Assembly (NCBI GenBank): GCA_036927565.1
Contig: JAYESD010000004.1
Coordinates: 70,678,933 to 70,742,932 of the forward strand
Reading direction: 5' to 3'
From: Tuctoria greenei
Lineage: Eukaryota > Streptophyta > Magnoliopsida > Poales > Poaceae
Length of the DNA stretch: 64,000 nucleotides
The notes beneath the pieces were generated by a model. It made no database searches and was not told where the DNA came from. It worked only from the letters and a program-made list of their open reading frames with translations. Of the stretch, positions 47,084 to 58,709 are shown one piece after another. Every line of letters starts with the position of its first letter. Positions within the stretch are counted from its first letter, which is position 1. The translations under genes were made by a program, and so were the position numbers.

Positions 47084-49823
47084 ATGTCGTCAAATGTTAG
47101 GGGGAAGGGGAAGGGGAAGCCAGTGAGAGGGTTTGAGCCGCCACGAGACCCTTGCTCAGGGACCTCGTTACCTTCGAGCCGACGTTCCCTCTTTATGGCA
47201 CACGCTCCACCCTCAGCTGTCGTGTGCTTTCAGCGAACGGAGGTAAAATTTAGTTTAAAATAAAGTTATTTTATAAATTGCAGTTGTTAATAATTATTTA
47301 TTGTCAATCTTTTTCTTTTGTCAGTCTGACTCAGAGTCTTCTGATTCCAAGTCAAAGGCTAGGGGGCCGCTACATGAGCCCGAGTCAGAGGCTAGTGGGC
47401 CACTACAGGAGCCCTCTAGCGCTATCCTCCCATCGAAGCTGGCTAGCGCTAGCCTCGCTCTGCAGCCGGCTACCACTAGCCTTCCTTTGGACTCCGGTGG
47501 TTACGCAGAGCCTTCAGGGTCACAGGACGCGGCAGCATCGCAGCAGAGGCGACGGATGAGGAGGTCCCACTTTGCGGCTCCTCCTCCGGTTACTTCTCAG
47601 CGGACCACGATCCGTCCTGTCGAAGACAGGTAAAAACTGTATATAGTATATTAAATATTAGTTGTTTTCCTTTACTTAATGATTTAATATATTTCCCGAA
47701 TGTTGGTATGACTTTTCGTTCACGGGGGCCGAGAAGCACCACAGGCAGGTTAAGAGTGTCCTGGGTGCTATCGTGAAGTTGCACTACCCCAGTGTCATTG
47801 ACGGTTTCCCTGCCCTGTCGTGGGGTGACTACGCTGGTGTCTCTCACCCGGTCCATGGCACGGTTCAGGGAGCCATGTGGCACAATTTTATGGTGAGTTT
47901 AAATGTTTCATTTTTTCATCTCGTTTGAATTGTTAATGCATATCACTTAAATATTTGTTTGCTTAAAGCTGAGGTACCAAGTAGAGGAACCGGGCATGGA
48001 GGACCATGCGAGGCGCGTGTTCCATTACAATGCTCGGAAGCTCACAACGGCGGCGTTGTGGAAGGCTCAGATTCAGGCCGTCAACGCGTACTACAAGCGG
48101 CACCACCAGGAGTAGGAGCAGGGGCAGCAGCAGGAAAGGGGTCCATTTAGGAAGGACTCCAACGCGTACTTGACAGAGGAGCAGTACGCGAAGGTATTTT
48201 CTTAATATTGTTAAATATTTACAATATCTATGTATGTTAACTACATTGATGAAAAATGAAATATGTGCAGGTTAGTATTTCCTAGTTACAGGGTAACTTT
48301 GAGGCGTACTTAGCTCTCTGTCGGTACCGGAATAGCGAAGCTTTCATCAATAAGTCCACAAAGGCTAGCCAGTGCCACATGGGGTCCGAGGGCAAGCACA
48401 ACTATGGTGGCGACGGCTACTTGCGTTTGGTTAAACGCATGGTAAGTACTTTTTCAATTTATTTATATGTTCCTAATATATTTCAGGAGTGAGACATGGG
48501 TCAGGAGCTAACCCCAACCCAGGTTTGGAAGAGAGGTGACAAGGGAAGTGACCCTTCTCAGCCAGGGTAGTGTAGTCAGGTCGCAGCCGACCGACTGGTA
48601 AGTTTTCTAAATTCATCAATTTCATTATAACTAATACTGTTATTGACATGCTTACAAGATTTATTAGTTTTGTAGGCAAAGTACGAGCAGGAGGTCGTGA
48701 AGATACACGGTGAGGATTAAGATTGGGAAAGCGCGCCGATCGACCACCAAGCCGCGTACGCAAGCGGAGGCGGGAAGGCCCATGGACGGTGAGTTGTTCA
48801 TGTGTTTCATTTCTTTTTCAATTTTTCTTCTTCTACTTAGTGTATTCATTCTTTTGCAGGTTTGCCATTTTAATGGAGTTGTCGACTCGAGGTCGACGCG
48901 GCCTTTGAGAGGCGCTTCATCATCGCAGGCCTCACCTTGAAGGAGACGCTGACGCAGACCCAGGCAGAGCTGGAGAGGTCGATAACGGAGGCAAAGGAGG
49001 AGTAGAAGAGGACGGCCTTAATGATGGCCCAGATGCAAGCAGCGGTGGCGGTAAGTTATTTAAAGTACCGTAGTTAAATTTCATAGCATTTCAATAACAT
49101 ATATCTTCTAATATTTGGCAATGGCAGACTCTTGCTCGACACAGTGGTCAGGATATCGAGATTCCTACGCTTCTGTCACAGCAGACATCAGAGCAGGTGA
49201 TAAACTCTTTAATATCAGTTCGACCTCCCTTTAGTTTCAGTTTTAGTTTATTAGAAATCTGTTCGACCTCCCTTTATTAGCAATCAGGTCTAACCAATTC
49301 AAAGCACTGCCTAACTGTTTCAGTTTCCGTTTGGGCATTCTAATTAAGGTTCAGTTCAATTTGCGCACTATAAGTTTCATATTCACATCTAGGGCAGATT
49401 CCAACTTTAAAATCATGAAAAATGACATAAGAACATAAACTGTTCTACTATCGAATCTTTCATTCTTTCATGGTGAAAAGGTATTTTTTTTGCTCTAATC
49501 TCAATCTGTTCATATACCCTCCATGCTTTAGGATTGGGAGGTAATCTTTTCTATCTATTCGTATACCCTCCATTCTTTCATGGTGAAGCGGGGAAGGAAG
49601 CTGGTAGTAACAGTAGTAGGCGCGGTGATGATGTGACAGTTAGTAGCAGGGTGCTGGTATGGGGCTGGGCTGCACGGGAGATGAAGAAGTGAACGAATGT
49701 ATTGTACATGGTTGGAAATATATGGAAGTCCTCTAAAACTAAACTTTTCTATGTATTGTTTCTTCTGCAGCGTTTGGGAACGCGCCGAGAAGACCCGGAG
49801 GTAGTGGAGGGGCTAGCGTGTAG
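47084..49823 (+). pseudogene. CACTA TnpA-like gene (Transposase_24 type), about ten exons
   Basis: ATG at 47084. Exons by eye, each bounded by AG and GT: 47084-47242, 47325-47629, about 47700-47892, 47969-48193, about 48293-48441, 48487-48597, 48676-48788, 48860-49050, 49128-49196, and 49771 to TAG at 49821-49823. Homology with CACTA-1 supports most exons, for example AMWHNFM, TEEQYAK, GDGYLRLVKRM, QVWKRGDKGSDPSQP and GGGKAHGR. Stops inside exons 4 (TAG near 48113), 6 (near 48569) and 7 (near 48718) suggest that it is inactive. The product in related elements binds subterminal repeats and assists transposition. Confidence 0.75.
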
Positions 49824-49974
49824 CCCGATACTGGAATTGTGTTGTTCTCGATGTTTGAATACTATTTTGAAACTGTCTGCTGTATATGTCCATATCTGTG
49901 TATATGTTTGCCTGTTCTGTGTTCTCGCCATCGTGCGAGGTAGCCAGTTTCTGTTTTAAAAAAAAATTAAAAAA

Positions 49975-50380
49975 CCTAACTTACGTCGACTATGGTAATA
50001 CTGACGTAAGTTAGCCCAGTTTAACTTACGTCGGTCAGACCGTACCGATGTAAGTTAAACCACTTAACTTACGTCGGTTTGCCCCAACCGACGTATGTTA
50101 TAACACTTAACTTACGTTGGCCAGCTGCCGCAGACATAAGTACTCCGGCCCAGCCCGCAGCCCATCCCTGTACATAACTTACGTCAGTTGCCGGAGACCG
50201 ACGTAATTAAGTAACTTACGTCGGCAGCCGACGTAAGTTATCTTAATTACGTCCTAACTTCTTCGTCAGCCAGCAACTGACGTAATTAAGGGAAAACCGT
50301 CATAATTAAGTAACTTACATCGGTTTAGGCCTTAATTACGATGACCTTGGCTGACGTAATTGATCGGGATTCCTGTAGTG
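49975..50380. repeat. CACTA-2 right subterminal and terminal repeats
   Basis: About fifteen ACTTACGTCGG / CCGACGTAAGTT words in both orientations, ending GGGATTCCTGTAGTG. Confidence 0.9.
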
Positions 50381-50383
50381 AGG

Positions 50384-52221
50384 GTTGACTAGTCCGACCC
50401 TACATCGAACTAGTCTGATTTGCGATTAGTTTTCTGCTGAATTAATTCTAAATTGATTTGAATCAATTCCAAACACGTCTAAACTTGTTAAAAACTATTA
50501 GAACTAGTTAGTAAATATTATTAACAACTCATTATCAAGTCTTGCTTTGCATTTTCATTAATCATGCATGTCATGACATATTAAGTAATATATGTGCACT
50601 TATTAATTCTAATTCCTCTCTTGTATGTACGTTGCGCGGTTTAGATGGATTTGCGCTAGAGAGTGCTGCGGAGGATCTCCAACACCAGGAGTTTGAAGAC
50701 TTTGATCCAAACTAAACTCAAGAGCAAGGCAAGTGTCCTTGAACATATTGATCCTGCTTTTGGTAATAAATGTTTTGTTTTCAAAACTGTATGCTCGTGT
50801 CAATTTGATGGGAAATCCTATGATAGGAAGTTTACTTGCTTTGTTTAACCACCCTCGTCACCTGTAATATATGGTAGAGAGTCGAGAAGGGCTTTTTACC
50901 TTTCTGATTCACTCAGTTAATTGGGATGGGGAAACAACTATACCATTCAATTATGCGTTAAAGAGATTTTGGTTAATATGAACTGGTCAATATGATATGG
51001 TAAAGTGTGATCTAAGCAAGCCTAGTATGAGGATGGGTTGGATGTTATGGTGGTTTGCTTGCTTTAAATGTAAGGACCGGTTCATGCGAGAATAAGCCAG
51101 GACAACAGTGCCACCACGAGGCCATGTATGTGTGTGGCATAGCTGATTAATTAGGGTATTGCTAGTATTGCATAGATCATTTGGCGCACTGGGGAAGGGG
51201 AGTCGAATTGGGTTTGGATATGGTTGGCGGTACTACTTGGGACCTGAATGGATCAAAAGGGGGCCCTTGGTTGAAGATGTGCTCCGTTGGAGATATCGCC
51301 ACCGATGAAACCTCAGTGGGTCGGTACATGCTAGTAGTCCTTTTGAAAAGGCTATTATGTGATCTCTTGGCTATACACCTATGGTAGTGTTTCGGCATAG
51401 TGGAGGTTTTCTTTAGTCTCCAACGGGTGATGAAATCACAAACACGTGGGTAAACTGGTACAACCTCTGCAGAGTATTGAAACTATCACAATAGCCGTAC
51501 TCCCAGATAAGAGCACCTGGATGACCTACATGATTAGAAGGATTATGGTATTGGGATGTTTTGGTATTGGGGTGGTTATGGTTTTGGTTGGTAATATGGT
51601 TATGGCTGGTTATGACTTGAATTATGGTAATGGATATGGTTAATGGTAATGTTGAAATCTGGTGTAAGGGTCATGGATATGGAGTATGGACTGGTATTAT
51701 GATAACTACATGGTTTATGATGGGTTTACTTCACATACATACAATATATTGCTTTTCCAATGTTTTAATTTACTTTTCAGCACCTAGCCTATATTATATT
51801 CGTCATTTGAATCAGCTACATGTCATACCTTCCACATTTGCTGAGTAAGACATGCACTCACTCTTGCAATGCCCCCACCAACAGTTGTAGGTCAGGATTG
51901 GGAGTATAACGATGATAATGCGGAGTTCTAGGCCGTGTTTGCTGTCAGCTTTGCATGTTGTGTTGATTGGAGCTGCGATATCCCTTATTTGCTTAGTTTG
52001 CTTATTTAGTTTATTTCCACTACATTAGTTCAAACTTGTCATTAATAATCATTAGAGCTTGTATTCGAGGATATTCTGAATTTTGTAATAAAAGTGCTTA
52101 ATTAATCTTGTCATGTGGTAATTTTCTATATATCCTTTGTGAATGCACTCGTGTATGTGTGTTCAACGTCCTGGGCACACATATGTGTTCACTTGGTTCA
52201 TTTTCGGAATCGGGTGTCACA
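50384..52221 (+). repeat. Tekay-family LTR D, right part
   Basis: Resumes gttgactagtccgac after the AGG duplication and ends GGGTGTCACA at 52221. No primer site follows; instead the sequence jumps back to LTR-internal ggggaaacaac. Confidence 0.88.
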
Positions 52222-54595
52222 AAGGGGGAAACAACTATACCATTCAATTATGCATTAGTGAGATTATTGTTAATATGAACTGGTCAATATTATGTGGTAA
52301 ATCGTGATCTAAGCAAGCCTTGTATGTGGATGGGTTGGATGTTATGGTGGTTTCCTTGCTTTAGATCTAAGGATCGTTTCATGCAAGAATAAGCCAGGGC
52401 AACAGTGCCACCACGAGGCCAAGTATGGGTGCGATGTAGCTAATTTATTAGGGTAATTCTAGTATTGCATGGATCATTTGGCGCACCAAGGAAGGGGAGT
52501 CGTATTGGGTTTGGATATGGTTGGCGGGACTCCCTGGGATCCGAATGGCACAAGAGGGGCTCCTTGGTTGAAGATGCGCTCCATGGGAGACATCGCCACG
52601 GTGAAACCACAATAGGTCCGAACATGATAGTATTCCCTTTGTAAAGGCTATTTTGTGATCTCTTGGCCATACACCTATGGTAGAGTTTTGTCATAATGGA
52701 GGTTATCTTTAGTCGCCGACGGGTGATGAAATCACAAACACGTGGGTAAAGTGGTACAACCTCCGCAGAGTATTAAAACTATCATGATAGCCGTGCTCCC
52801 GGTTAAGAGCACCTGTATGACCTACATGATTAGAAGGATTATTGTATTGGATGTTTTGGTATAGGGATGGTTATGGTTTTGGATGGTAATATGGTTATGG
52901 CTGGTTACAAATTCAATTATGGTAACAGATATGATTAATGTTAATGGTGAAATCTCGTATAAAGGTCATGGATATAGAATATGGACTGTTATTATGATAA
53001 CTACATGGTTTATGAGGGTTTACTTCATAGGCATACAATTTATTGCTTTACAAATGTTTTAATGTACTTTTTGGCACTTAGGATTTATTATATTCGTCAT
53101 TTGAATCAGCTACATATCATACTTTCCACACTTGCTTAGTACAACATGTACTCACTCTTACAATCCCCCCACCAACAGTTGTAGGTCAGGATTGGAGGTA
53201 TAACGATGATAATGCAGAGTTCTAGGCTATGTTTTCCTTCAACTTTGCCTGTGGTGTTGATTGGAGCTGCGATATCCCTTATTTGCTTAGTATGCTTATT
53301 TAGTTTATTTTCGCTGCATTAGTTCAAACTTGTCATTAATAATCATTAGAGCTTGTATTCGAGGATATTCTGAATTCTGTAATAAAAGTGCGTAATTAAT
53401 CTTGTCCCGTGGTAATTTTCAGTATATCCTTTGTGAATGCACTCGTGTATGTGTGCTGAATGTCCTGGGCACACATATGCGTTCACTTGGTTTATTTTCG
53501 GAACCGAGTGTCACAAAAGGGGAAACAACTATATCATTCAATTATGCATTAATGAGATTATGGTTAATATGAACTTTTCAATATGATATGGTAAAGTGTG
53601 ATCTAAGCAAGCCTGGTATGTGGATGGGTTGGATGTTATGGTGATTTGCTTGCTTTATATCTAAGGAACCGTTCATGCGAGAATAAGCCAGGACAACAGT
53701 GCCACCACGAGGCCAAGTATGGGTGAGGCGTAGTTGATTAATTAGGGTATTTCTAGTAATGCCTGGATCATTAGGTGCACCGGGGAAGGGGAGTCCCATT
53801 GGGTTTGGATATGGTTGGCGGGACTCCCTGGGATCCGTATAGCACAAGAGGGGGCCCTTGGTTGAAGATGTGCTCGGTTGGAGACATCGCCACCGGTGAA
53901 ACCTCAGTGGGTCCGTACATGCTAGTAGTCCCTTTGTAAAGGCTATTTTGTGATCTCTTGGCCATACACCTATGGTAGTGTTTTGGCATAATGGTGGTTT
54001 TCTTTAGTCGCTGACGGGTGATGAAATCACAACCACGTGGGTAAAGTGGTACAACCTTTGTAGAGTATTAAAACTATCATGATAGCCATGCTCCAGGTTA
54101 AGAGCACATGGGTGATCTACATCATTAGAAGGATTATGGTATTGGGATGTTTTGGTATTGGGATGGTTATGGTTTTTGTTGGTAATATGGTTATGGATGG
54201 TTTTGAACTGAATTATGGTAATGGATATGGTTAATGGTAATGCTGAAATCTGGTATAAATGTCATGGATATGGAATATGGATTGGTATTATGATAACTAC
54301 AAGGTTTATGATGGGTTTACTTCACATACATACAATATATTGCTTTTCGAATGTTGTAATGTACTTTTCAGCACTTAGCCTTTATTATTTTCGTCATTTG
54401 AATCAGCTACATGTCATACTTTCCACACTTGCTCAGTATGTCATATACTCACTCTTGCAATTTCCCCACCGATAGTTGCAGGTCAGGATTGGGAGTATAA
54501 CAATGATAATGCGGATTACTAGGCCGTTTTCTGCCGTCAGCTTTGCCTATGGTGTTGATTGGTGCTGTGATATCCCTTATTTTCATAGTTTGCTT
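50927..54595 (+). repeat. Tandem array of LTR 3' parts, 2.8 units of about 1.3 kb
   Basis: Units start at ggggaaacaacta at 50927, 52225 and 53519, giving periods of 1298 and 1294. The first two end in tgtcacaaa(a); the third is cut at about 54595. Each unit is the 3' half of the Tekay-family LTR without U3 and without primer site. Units look roughly 90 percent alike by eye. Confidence 0.9.
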
Positions 54596-54660
54596 CCAAC
54601 AACCAACAACCAAGCCTTTGTCCCAAACAAGTTGGGGTCGGCTAGAAATGAAACCCAAGA
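54596..54660 (-). mobile_element. Possible Au-like SINE 3' end
   Basis: On the minus strand GGTTGTTGGTTG-type repeats follow GCCGACCCCAACTTGTTTGG and AAGGCTTG, as at the 3' end of Au-type plant SINEs. The 5' part is missing, so I hold this loosely. Confidence 0.4.
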
Positions 54661-54795
54661 ATTTTTGAAGAAAAGTAATAGAAAATAAGATGAGAGTAAA
54701 AAATAAAATAAAAATAAAAACAAAAAAAGATACAAATGAAATAAGATTCTACATTTTATTTATTTTAGAAATGAATTAATAAGAAAGAAGATAAG
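54661..54795. other. A-rich low-complexity spacer
   Basis: AAAATAAAA-type sequence with no coding content. The last five bases (ataag) should be the target duplication of Sirevirus 2; the partner is outside the window. Confidence 0.5.
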
Positions 54796-56059
54796 TGTAA
54801 GACCTATGTGTGCTGAATACATTGGCTTGTAGTGAATACACTTGGCTTTGACGATAAAAGTTTTGAATATCACCAAAACACCTTTTTATCAAGGTCCGAC
54901 TCTAGCTCCGAGCTACAACAAGGTCCGACGGTAGGTCCGGCTTGTTTTGGGTAGCTCTGGCTATGTTCGATGCTAGGTCCGACTAGCTTTTGTCAGCTCC
55001 GGTGAGCTTTATCTTTAGCTCCGGCATGACTTTGATAGCTCCAACATATATTTGATAGCTCCAGCATGCTTTTGCTAAGCTCCGATGTACTTTGTCTAGC
55101 TCTGGTTTTGGGTTACTAGTTTTGACTAGTTTTTGGTAAGCTCCAGTGCTAGGATCTACTAGTTTTGGTAAGCTCCGGCAGGTGCTTCATTGTACTAGTT
55201 TTGGTAAGCTCCGGCGCTAGGTTCTACTAGCTTTTGTTAGCTCCGGCTCAAGGTCCGGTTTGCTCTGGCAATGTCCGGAACTTGACCGCAGTGCTTCTGC
55301 TTTCCATTTGCAATGTTTCGCACTTGCTTTACATTGTTGGAAAGATTGCTTAGTATTCATTTGCTAAGTTTTTGGTGCGTTTTGGTTGATATGGATAATA
55401 TTGTGTTACTGTGGTTTTGCAACATGCTTATGTGAGGTTTTCACTTAAGGTGTTGTGTTCGGAACTGACGTGAGTCAAGTCGAGGACTTGGGCTCGTATG
55501 GATTGGTTGTTTATTCATGTGCAGGTGTTGCTTGAGTTCAAGACATGGCTGGTGACGGGATCCATTGGACTAGTCTCAGGGAGGAGATGAGGTTCCAACA
55601 ACCAAGTTCGGGAGGAATTGTGGTTGAGCTGATCAGGAGGTTGTGCAACATGTTTGGATCAAGAACAATGCATATGAAGGTATCATGGACGTCATTGGAA
55701 GATGTTTGCACGTGTGCAAGGAGTGCATGGACGTCGCTACATGGTTTCGAGACGTGATGAAGGGATGTGGACGTAAAGAATTGGTCGGAAAGGTCCAACC
55801 GACTAGGTTATGGACTCAGGCTGCGGCTAAGTCGGGTTTGACTCAAATATGGAAAGATTTGAGTTGGTTATGATAGGATTTCATGTGGGTCACGAATTTA
55901 AGTTGTTTAGGAATGTGGGATACGTTCCTAAGGTGTTTGGAAGTCTAAGATTGCTTCTATCTGCGTATAGAAAAATCTTGAGCAGTTATGGAAAGTTACG
56001 ATTCGTGATCTGAGTAGGATTGGAGTCCTAGTTGATATTGGGTTAGCCTAAGGGCTGGT

Positions 56060-56067
56060 TATATAAG
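56060..56067 (+). promoter_or_regulatory. TATA box of the Sirevirus 2 LTR
   Basis: TATATAAG in the same place as in the other Sirevirus LTRs, followed by AATAAA near 56127. Confidence 0.7.
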
Positions 56068-56634
56068 CAAGGGAGCTCAGAGCTCGTGGTGCACGACTTT
56101 GGGGCTGTTACTCTTGTGTTCTATTTAATAAAATTCGTAGTTTGAAGGAACTTTTTTGCCTTGTTCGTCCGACTTGTTCCAGACAAGTTTTACTCGTCGA
56201 GTTTCTGGACAGCACTACCTTTCGTCTGTGGTTTTATAATAACTCGAGTTTTACAGATCCAATTGACGTGATTCTTTTTGGGTTGTCCTCACAAATTGAT
56301 TTTCTATCTTATGTCAAAATTTCTTAGTCATTGGATTTGTGGTCTATGATCTACACGAGTTTCTTTGCAGCGTTCCAGAACTGTTTTTTCTTGGGTAGGA
56401 TAGATTGACCATTGTTTGATCTTTCGATCATAACTTGAGTTTTTCTCGACGGATTTGAGTGATTCTTTTTGTGTTGTATTCGTGACTTGATTTTGTCTGA
56501 TATATATCATTTTTGTCACGGTGAAACGTTTAGATTAGTCTCACACACGATTTCTTTAACAAATCGTTTTTCTGCCGAAAGGGTTTGGGGTTTAATTGTT
56601 TCCGCTGCATAAGATTTTTAAATCTACCATTCAA

Positions 56635-56656
56635 CCCCCCCCCCCCCCCCCCCCCC
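56635..56656 (+). repeat. Run of 22 C
   Basis: Replaces the short C6 of the LTRs of element 1 (1146-1152 and 9641-9647). It is 35 bases before the LTR end. Confidence 0.9.
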
Positions 56657-56693
56657 GTCTGGTAGCTTTTCACGTGCTCTTCAATCCTACAAT

Positions 56694-56705
56694 TGGTATC
56701 AGAGC
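56694..56705 (+). other. Primer binding site of Sirevirus 2
   Basis: TGGTATCAGAGC, initiator tRNA-Met type, two bases after the LTR end. Confidence 0.93.
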
Positions 56706-56753
56706 CACGGTGCTCTAATCTTTGTGATTTACACGTGTTTTTGACTAATCATC

Positions 56754-58709
56754 ATGGAGAAGTACTCCGCCAAACCTTGTGTGTTTGCTGGTATTGATTT
56801 TCAGGTTTGGAAGGCACGCATGGAGGCTTTCATCCAGGCACAAGGCTTTGCAATATGGGAGAAGGTATATAAGCCTTACGAAGTGCCATCAAACGATCAT
56901 GTTACAGATACAAATCTGAGAGATGTCGACAACAACAACAAGACTCGGAACTTGATCATACAAGGATTAACTCAAAGCGACTTCGACCGTGTTGCACACC
57001 TCCGATCTGCATACGATGTGTGGAAAGCACTTTGTGACTACCACGAAGGATCCAACACGGTCAAAGAGGTAAGGCAAGACATGTTCAAGAAAGAATACAT
57101 GCGCTTTGAGATGCAACCCGGTGAGTCAATTGATGATCTCTTTGCTCGCTTTAATAAAATTCTCAGCAACTTGCGTAGCGTCAATATTAATTTTTCAGAT
57201 GCTGAAAATGCTAGGCAATTGTTAAGTGCATTAGACATGTCAATTTGGGAGATGAAAGTTACATCTATTCGTGAATCTACTGTCATGAGTACACTTACTT
57301 TAGATGTGCTATATTCCAAGCTAAAAACTCATGAAATTGATATAATATCACGTAAGAACCCCAACAAGTCTATTGCTTTTGTTTCTCAACGTGATATGCC
57401 TAGCTCCGGCCAATCTTCATCTTGTAGTACACTTGCTTTGTTGTCCTCTCTAACCCTTGAACAGATTGAGGAGTTTCCAGAGGAGGAGCTAGCACTTCTC
57501 TCTACGAGGTTCTCAAAAGCATTGCAAAATGTGAGAACTAGAAGGAGAGGAAGCTCCGAACCTCAACGATGCTTCAAATGTGGTAAGACAGGACATTTTT
57601 GTTCAGATTGCCCTAACCTTTCAGGTCCTACTTCCCGGGATGAAAAGAAAACAAGAACGAAGCACTCCTTTGCAAAAGATACGAAGAAAAAGAAGGGTAC
57701 CATAGGATGCAAGATGATTAACAGCTTCATCACTGCACTTCAAGAACTTAGTTCAAGTGATGTAGACTTTGAAAGTGATGAAGATGATGACGATCTGGCC
57801 AACTTATGCTTCATGGCGGGCAAAACAAGATCAAGATCAAGTCAGGAGGATGCAGAACACAACAGTGAAGACGATGAGGTATGTTCTACCTGCAATGAAA
57901 TGTGTGATGCTATTTCTCGTGCAACTATTATTGTCAAGAAAAAGGACAAAAAACTTAGGGATTATGCTGCTAAAATTGAATCACTAGAATCTGAAATTAA
58001 CCGTTTAAAAACTTTGATTCCTAGTGATGAGGCATGTCCCTCATGTGACTTAATCTATGAACAATTGTCCACATTAAGAAGTGCACATTCCTTCACTCTA
58101 GATAGACTTGATGAAGAAATTGAAAAGAACAGAGAGCTTGCTGCACTTAATGATAAAAACATGAAAGATGCTAGCTGTTCTACAATTGATTTGCATTGTT
58201 CTATTTGTGATGATCTTGATAAGAAACTACAGGATGCTATGAATGAAATTTCTATATTGAATAATGCTTTACGTTCTCATGAAGTTAAATTTTGTTCCAA
58301 TTGCAAACTAAAAGGAAAAACTTCATGTGAAAATTGCCTTGATCTATCCAATAAACTTGATGACATGCATAGGACATTAGATCAGTTTTGTAATGGGAAT
58401 AAGAACCTAAACTTGCTGTTGAATTCTTCCAAGTCTTGCAATGATCAAACTGGTTTAGGTTTTGATTCTCATGCTCATGCTAAGGCACATCCACCTAAAA
58501 TTGTAAAGTCATTAGGAAGTGATTTGATTCAAACTGTTCCTAAACAAAAAGGAGTGGTTTTCAAATCTGCAGGAGTGTTGCCTCATTCGGTTTCGAATAA
58601 AAATATTGCTTGCTCATCTAGACATGAACACAAAGTTAAATTTCATTGTACCTTCTGTGGTAGAGATGGTCATGTCATAGATTTTTGTTATAGACTAGCT
58701 AAACAATAG
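56754..58709 (+). CDS. gag: Sirevirus Gag, 651 aa, open frame
   Basis: Nucleocapsid protein of the retrotransposon; it forms the particle and binds RNA. The ATG is the first after the primer site, and upstream homology stops there. The N-terminus (MEKYSAKPCVFAGIDFQVWK) is the DUF4219-like start, then a UBN2-like region to about residue 190. A zinc knuckle has Cys273, Cys276, His281 and Cys286. An acidic stretch lies near 340-355. A coiled coil near 395-425 is followed by spaced CXXC pairs (377/380, 428/431, 482/485, 514/517, 525/528). A second Cys-X2-Cys-X4-His-X4-Cys is at 632-645. The frame ends at TAG (58707-58709) where element 1 has CAG, so the stop is probably a mutation and Gag would once have run into Pol. 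Confidence 0.9.
   Translation: MEKYSAKPCVFAGIDFQVWKARMEAFIQAQGFAIWEKVYKPYEVPSNDHVTDTNLRDVDNNNKTRNLIIQGLTQSDFDRVAHLRSAYDVWKALCDYHEGSNTVKEVRQDMFKKEYMRFEMQPGESIDDLFARFNKILSNLRSVNINFSDAENARQLLSALDMSIWEMKVTSIRESTVMSTLTLDVLYSKLKTHEIDIISRKNPNKSIAFVSQRDMPSSGQSSSCSTLALLSSLTLEQIEEFPEEELALLSTRFSKALQNVRTRRRGSSEPQRCFKCGKTGHFCSDCPNLSGPTSRDEKKTRTKHSFAKDTKKKKGTIGCKMINSFITALQELSSSDVDFESDEDDDDLANLCFMAGKTRSRSSQEDAEHNSEDDEVCSTCNEMCDAISRATIIVKKKDKKLRDYAAKIESLESEINRLKTLIPSDEACPSCDLIYEQLSTLRSAHSFTLDRLDEEIEKNRELAALNDKNMKDASCSTIDLHCSICDDLDKKLQDAMNEISILNNALRSHEVKFCSNCKLKGKTSCENCLDLSNKLDDMHRTLDQFCNGNKNLNLLLNSSKSCNDQTGLGFDSHAHAKAHPPKIVKSLGSDLIQTVPKQKGVVFKSAGVLPHSVSNKNIACSSRHEHKVKFHCTFCGRDGHVIDFCYRLAKQ

Larger units (their letters stand above)
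41257..50380 (+). mobile_element. CACTA (En/Spm) transposon 2, 9124 bp
   Basis: Ends are CACTATAGGAAACGCG on the left and, read inward, CACTACAGGAATCCCG on the right, with an exact 3-bp target duplication AGG (41254-41256 and 50381-50383). An uninterrupted LTR copy at 23531 reads gcgaagggtggactagtcc, which confirms the empty site. Genes run on the plus strand: TNP2-type transposase (43514-47005) and TnpA-like gene (47084-49823). Subterminal words are ACTTACGTCGG-like, unlike those of CACTA-1, so the two belong to different families. Both genes have stops. Confidence 0.94.
54796..56691 (+). repeat. 5' LTR of Sirevirus 2, complete (1896 bp)
   Basis: Starts TGTAAGACC, ends CCTACA. It carries the CCG-rich array (54889-55265) and a 22-base C run near its end, and is followed directly by the primer site. 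Confidence 0.94.

Noticed and set aside
58707..58709. Programmed readthrough stop between Gag and Pol
   Set aside because: Element 1 has CAG at this place, and its own stop is at a different codon, so a mutation is simpler.
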